Shown here piece after piece: positions 12,534 through 15,497 of a DNA stretch of 15,497 nucleotides. The stretch comes from Hydrogenovibrio sp. UBA650 (GTDB lineage Bacteria > Pseudomonadota > Gammaproteobacteria > Thiomicrospirales > Thiomicrospiraceae): the NCBI GenBank assembly GCA_002299245.1, contig DBOI01000032.1:1-15497 (forward strand). Reading direction: 5' to 3'. Position numbers and translations under genes: made by a program. The stretch's first letter is position 1. The number at the start of each line of letters is the position of its first letter. The notes below the pieces were generated by a model. That model saw nothing but the letters and a program-made list of their open reading frames with translations, did no database searches and was not told the DNA's origin.

Positions 12534-13406
12534 GTGAAATGGCAGCATTACTATCACCGCAATTGAACCGACAAGCATGCCGGTGAATAGTTCAGCTAAT
12601 AGGCTTGGAATACCATGGAACAGATGATGAATGAATTCAATGTTATGAACGAACATACCGCCGCCAACCAGAAGCATGGCGAGAGTACCGATTATGGTAA
12701 GCATGCGTATTATTTTGGGAAGGGCTGCAATTAATAGTTGACCTGTGTTCTTCTGCAAACTGGCAATCCAGCCGATGCTGTTGCGGGATTTTTCCAAAAT
12801 TGACAGGCCTGTGTCATCCATCCTTACCAATAGAGCGACCAGACCATAAACACCAATCGTTGCAATCAAAGCGATAATGCTGACTACCATCACTTGAATG
12901 CTCAAAGATTGTTCAATCACGGTTTCCAGTGCGAGAATAATGATTTCTATGGAGAGAATAAAGTCGGTACGAATAGCGGCTTTAATTTTTGAAGACTCTT
13001 GCGCCAGTAAGGTTTCTTTATCAGTTGCTGTTTTGGCGGCAGGCTCAGCCTTTTTAACAGGCCTGTTTTTGAATGAGATTATCCACTCAAGGATCTTTTC
13101 AGCTCCTTCATAACTTAGGTAAACCCCACCAATTAACAAAATTGGCACGATTAACCAGGGAGCAAAAGCGCTGAGTAAAAATGCCAGCGGTAAGATAATT
13201 AATTTGTTAACAAATGAACCCTTGGTAATTGCCCATATGACCGGCAGTTCTCTAGATGCATGAAACCCGGTAGCTTTTTCTGCATTAACCGCCAGATCAT
13301 CACCCAGCAGGCCAGCAGTTTTTTTGGCTGCAACTTTGGTCATGGCAGCAGTATCGTCCATAAGCATAGCGATATCATCAAGGATGGTTAGAATGCCACT
13401 GGCCAT
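12519..13406 (-). CDS. yedI: DUF808/YedI family inner-membrane protein
   Basis: Polytopic membrane protein of 295 residues matching the YedI (DUF808) family, whose biochemical role is not established. The N-terminus carries the family signature: GILTILDDIAMLMDDTAAM, then KKTAGLLGDDLAVNAEK and SRELPVIWAITKGS. Hydrophobic segments lie at about 67-97 (long, probably two helices), 148-165, 173-195, 231-252 and 272-290. A polar linker rich in Lys and Ala (about 113-145) separates the halves, and the end is basic (HKKKH). AAGGA lies 7 bases before ATG 13406. The methyltransferase gene ends 60 bases upstream on the same strand, so the two may share a transcript. Confidence 0.93.
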   Translation of the reverse strand: MASGILTILDDIAMLMDDTAAMTKVAAKKTAGLLGDDLAVNAEKATGFHASRELPVIWAITKGSFVNKLIILPLAFLLSAFAPWLIVPILLIGGVYLSYEGAEKILEWIISFKNRPVKKAEPAAKTATDKETLLAQESSKIKAAIRTDFILSIEIIILALETVIEQSLSIQVMVVSIIALIATIGVYGLVALLVRMDDTGLSILEKSRNSIGWIASLQKNTGQLLIAALPKIIRMLTIIGTLAMLLVGGGMFVHNIEFIHHLFHGIPSLLAELFTGMLVGSIAVIVMLPFHKKKH

Positions 13407-13466
13407 GGGTTTTCCTTTTTAGTTAACTTCATCTGCAACAGACTGGTAGTTTGAAAACGGTAAATT

Positions 13467-14087
13467 CTACTCTGGTTTTTCAGCGTAGCAAACTTGGGTT
13501 GAACTCAAACCTGACTTGACTTCAATTTTTGTGAAGCCTGCTTGCTCAAGCATTTTACTCATCTCTTTATCTGAGTAAGTTCTGAGTGAATACAGCCAGC
13601 CAAATGTGATTTTCCCCAATAGGCTCTTACCCATGGTGACCATGGCAAAGCGTCCTCCAGGCTGTAAAACTCGGCTTATCTCATTGAGCACCTCTTGAGG
13701 TTGTTCAACAAAGAAAAACATATTGGCACTTGCTGCGGCTGTAAAGCTGTCGTTGTCCCAAGGCAGTTTAACTGCATCACCGGTTTTTAGATCATATCTA
13801 TCCGGGTTGATTTCAATGAGTTTATTATTGGCAGTTGCAATCATGTCTGCACTGTGATCGATCGCCGCTGCGTTTGCAACAACTTGTAATGCTTTTTCCA
13901 ACAAAACTCCGCCTCCACAGCCGATTTCAAGGTAACAATCGTCTTGAGTTAATTGGAGTTTATCCAGCAGAATATCAAAAGATTTATAGTGTGCCTTGGG
14001 GTCGTTATAGGTCTTTTTTGCCCAGCTTCCATGAGGCTTGCGCGCAGTGCGGTCAATGAAGTTTTGTCTTGCTTTTGCAATATTCAT
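13467..14087 (-). CDS. Class I SAM-dependent methyltransferase
   Basis: Methyltransferase of the UbiE/Methyltransf_11 type, 206 residues, predicted cytoplasmic. The SAM-binding motif I is LEIGCGGGV (53-61), with the acidic post-motif Asp77 in AAIDHS, then GDAVKLPW (103-110) and motif III LQPGGRF (141-147). The substrate cannot be read from the sequence; ubiquinone-type, tocopherol-type or small-molecule methylation are all possible. The N-terminal helix HGSWAKKTYNDPKAHYKSF resembles the cap region of small-molecule methyltransferases. AAGGAAGAG precedes ATG 14087. Its upstream 157-base gap holds no clear promoter or terminator. Confidence 0.9.
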   Translation of the reverse strand: MNIAKARQNFIDRTARKPHGSWAKKTYNDPKAHYKSFDILLDKLQLTQDDCYLEIGCGGGVLLEKALQVVANAAAIDHSADMIATANNKLIEINPDRYDLKTGDAVKLPWDNDSFTAAASANMFFFVEQPQEVLNEISRVLQPGGRFAMVTMGKSLLGKITFGWLYSLRTYSDKEMSKMLEQAGFTKIEVKSGLSSTQVCYAEKPE

Positions 14088-14244
14088 AGTCTCTTCCTTG
14101 GTTTGCTTGTGTTTACCTTAGACCTTCAAAAACTCAAAAGGACGCTACACTAAAACCTGATTTTGTTGGGCCTTAGTTATTCAAGTCCAAATCTTTGGCC
14201 GTTCCGAGATAAGGTGCTATGCTGAGGTTAAGGCTATAACTCGA
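14088..14244. other. Intergenic gap, no confident signal
   Basis: This 157-base gap separates two minus-strand genes. I see a small near-palindrome CCAAATCTTTGG at 14188-14199, too tight to form a useful hairpin, and no good terminator for the upstream gene. A promoter for the methyltransferase should be here but none stands out. Confidence 0.3.
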
Positions 14245-14760
14245 TCAATGTTTATGTCCGTGATCGTGGCCATGTTCATGGTCGTGATTGTGATCATGTT
14301 TTTCTGCTTTATGCTTTGCTTTGCGGCCTTTGTTTTTGGCAAGCATTTTCTGCATTAAGTGCCATTGCTTTTCGGTAAGAATACCGCGAAGTGTCGCTAA
14401 AGCTTCAATATGAGTCTCGGTAAGGTCAAGCTTCATCTGGCTTAGTTTTTTAATTTCTGTTTCAAGTTGGGCATAGCTTTTATGCTCACTCATAATCAAT
14501 TTTTTTAGCTTGTTTTCCAGTGCAATTACCGCATCCATCTTTTTATGGATAATCGGCGGGTAAACCGCCAGCATCTCTTTTTCCAAACGCTTGGTTTGGG
14601 TTTTATCGATGCCAAACTTGTTTTTGTTTTCCAATATCAATTTAACCGGGTGCGGCAGGCTCACCACGCCTTGAGTGTGGGGTCCCTTGGCAAAAGTAGA
14701 ACTGGTAAAGCCGATTGTTGCAATCAATGCAATCCCCAGAACTGAAATAAAGTGCTTCAT
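14245..14760 (-). CDS. Periplasmic Spy/CpxP/ZraP-like protein with alternating-His tail
   Basis: Secreted protein of 171 residues. Signal peptide: MKHF, a hydrophobic core (5-18) and likely cleavage after Ala24 (STFA-KG). The mature part is mostly alpha-helical with a Spy/CpxP-like region: two long basic/amphipathic helices and the late motif LTEKQWHLMQKML (129-140), which resembles the family's LTxxQ repeat. The C-terminus (155-171) is nine histidines at every second residue, separated by Asp, Asn, Glu, Gly and Lys, a likely site for nickel, zinc or copper. Relatives act as periplasmic chaperones or metal-stress proteins. AAGGAA lies 6 bases before ATG 14760. It follows hugZ by 46 bases, so both are probably cotranscribed. 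Confidence 0.8.
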   Translation of the reverse strand: MKHFISVLGIALIATIGFTSSTFAKGPHTQGVVSLPHPVKLILENKNKFGIDKTQTKRLEKEMLAVYPPIIHKKMDAVIALENKLKKLIMSEHKSYAQLETEIKKLSQMKLDLTETHIEALATLRGILTEKQWHLMQKMLAKNKGRKAKHKAEKHDHNHDHEHGHDHGHKH

Positions 14761-14806
14761 ATCAATTTCCTTATTTGGTGAGTTTTAGCTGTTTTGCCAA
14801 GCCTGA

Positions 14807-15385
14807 TTAATGTGGCGATTTTTTGGTGCCGTCATCATTAAGCATGCCTTTGCCGTGCCCGCGATCACCCATATGTTTAATTTCGTTGAGTTTGTCGCCG
14901 GTAATTTTATAGGCCTGTGCAAAGCCACGTACGTAGGTGGCGTGTTGTGGTTTTAATCTGAACAGATGGAAATCTTTTGATTCACGCAGATTACGCATGA
15001 TTTTGCCAAAGGTTTCCTGATACTCATCCATAAGAGTATCGAATTCATCACTGTCTCGAGAGATGGTTTCTGCATCGACACGGATGGTGCTGCGTTTACG
15101 TTTAAACAGGTTGGTGGCTTTGTCTTCTGGCTCAATAAACATCAAACTGGCATTGAGGTGGTTGAGAAGGTTTGGGGTGTGCACCGCCAGCTCAGAGATA
15201 TAGACATAGAACTGATTGTCTTTATGTAAAACTGGAGCGTAGCTGGTATCGGCATCGCCATTTTTGTTGACTGTTCCTAAGATCACACTATGGTGAGAGT
15301 GGTTGAATTCATGAAACTCTTCAAGCACTTTATTAATATCAACAGGAGGGGTAAAGGGCATTTGGGCGCGGTTATTTTCAGACAT
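14807..15385 (-). CDS. hugZ: HugZ/HutZ family heme utilisation protein
   Basis: Cytoplasmic heme-binding or heme-degrading protein of the HugZ/HutZ family, a split-barrel fold related to pyridoxamine phosphate oxidases, which releases iron from heme. Of 192 residues. Signs: the N-terminal barrel part (HHSVILGTVNKNGDADTSYA and QFYVYISELAVHTPNL), the middle SLMFIEPEDKATNLFKRKR, DFHLFRLKPQHATYVRGFAQAY, and the C-terminal His/Gly segment HMGDRGHGKG, as in HugZ. I chose ATG 15385 because TAGGAG sits about 6 bases upstream; an earlier ATG at 15436 has no such site. A candidate promoter lies at 15427-15454. The downstream gene is the His-tailed periplasmic protein, so the pair suggests metal or heme handling. 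Confidence 0.82.
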   Translation of the reverse strand: MSENNRAQMPFTPPVDINKVLEEFHEFNHSHHSVILGTVNKNGDADTSYAPVLHKDNQFYVYISELAVHTPNLLNHLNASLMFIEPEDKATNLFKRKRSTIRVDAETISRDSDEFDTLMDEYQETFGKIMRNLRESKDFHLFRLKPQHATYVRGFAQAYKITGDKLNEIKHMGDRGHGKGMLNDDGTKKSPH

Positions 15386-15426
15386 GGTGGCTCCTATAAG
15401 TGACTGTTGGCCGATAATCGTTTCAA

Positions 15427-15454
15427 ATATTAACAAAAATCATTTACACATCAA
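15427..15454 (-). promoter_or_regulatory. Candidate promoter for hugZ
   Basis: On the minus strand TTGATG (15454-15449) and TAATAT (15432-15427) are 16 bases apart, each a 4-of-6 match to sigma70 consensus. The predicted start is near 15420. A GATAAT (15413-15418 on the plus strand) at that start matches one half of a Fur site, but the full 19-base match is only about 11 positions. Confidence 0.35.
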
Positions 15455-15497
15455 ATCAATTCCTTGAATATCTTGGCTTACATTTAATTAATAGCAA

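Noticed and set aside
15386..15436. N-terminal extension of hugZ from an upstream ATG
   Set aside because: The extension overlaps the predicted promoter and start of transcription, and the ATG at 15385 has a strong TAGGAG site.
1..15497. CRISPR arrays, tRNA or rRNA genes, FNR boxes (TTGAT-N4-ATCAA) and intact transposases
   Set aside because: None was recognised on either strand by eye; a tRNA or repeat-finder scan would be needed to exclude faint cases.

Overview
The window looks like a chromosomal segment of a sulfur-oxidising, microaerobic gammaproteobacterium. A Thiomicrospira/Hydrogenovibrio/Thiomicrorhabdus-type organism is my inference, drawn from the cbb3 oxidase maturation genes, a split YeeE/YedE sulfur-compound transporter, a HugZ-type heme protein and moderate base composition; no marker gene fixes the taxon. 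No tRNA, rRNA, CRISPR array, phage gene or intact insertion sequence was seen, and no gene-free stretch exceeds about 210 bases.

Left part, plus strand (1-3763): the 3' end of ccoG is followed by ccoH, ccoI and ccoS, the genes that assemble the cbb3-type (C-family) cytochrome c oxidase and supply its copper. A terminator hairpin lies between ccoG and ccoH. A near-consensus promoter abuts it, so ccoHIS may be transcribed partly on its own.

From 3814 to the right edge every gene is on the minus strand. Read in the direction of transcription the blocks are: (a) hugZ plus a Spy/CpxP-like periplasmic protein with an alternating-histidine tail (15385-14245); (b) a class I SAM methyltransferase and a DUF808/YedI membrane protein (14087-12519), closed by an A-stem/T-tract terminator; (c) two half-size YeeE/YedE proteins (12308-11280) behind a good sigma70 promoter with two perfect 12-bp palindromes upstream; (d) typA/bipA (11127-9304) with its own -10 box and a clear terminator; (e) pip and dtd (9159-7763), overlapping by ATGA; (f) a REC-PAS-GGDEF-EAL response regulator, an HPt protein, a four-helix membrane protein and a membrane-anchored protein (7568-3814), tightly packed and probably one operon.

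The parts that ordinary annotation explains least are the signalling operon (f), which has a receiver and an HPt protein but no kinase, and ends in two unrecognised membrane proteins; a perfect 13-bp-stem hairpin inside the coding sequence of one of those proteins; a 94-bp MITE-like inverted-repeat element between dtd and the response regulator; the promoter/terminator overlap ahead of ccoH; and the paired palindromes ahead of the YeeE/YedE pair. I see no clearly new defence or mobile system.
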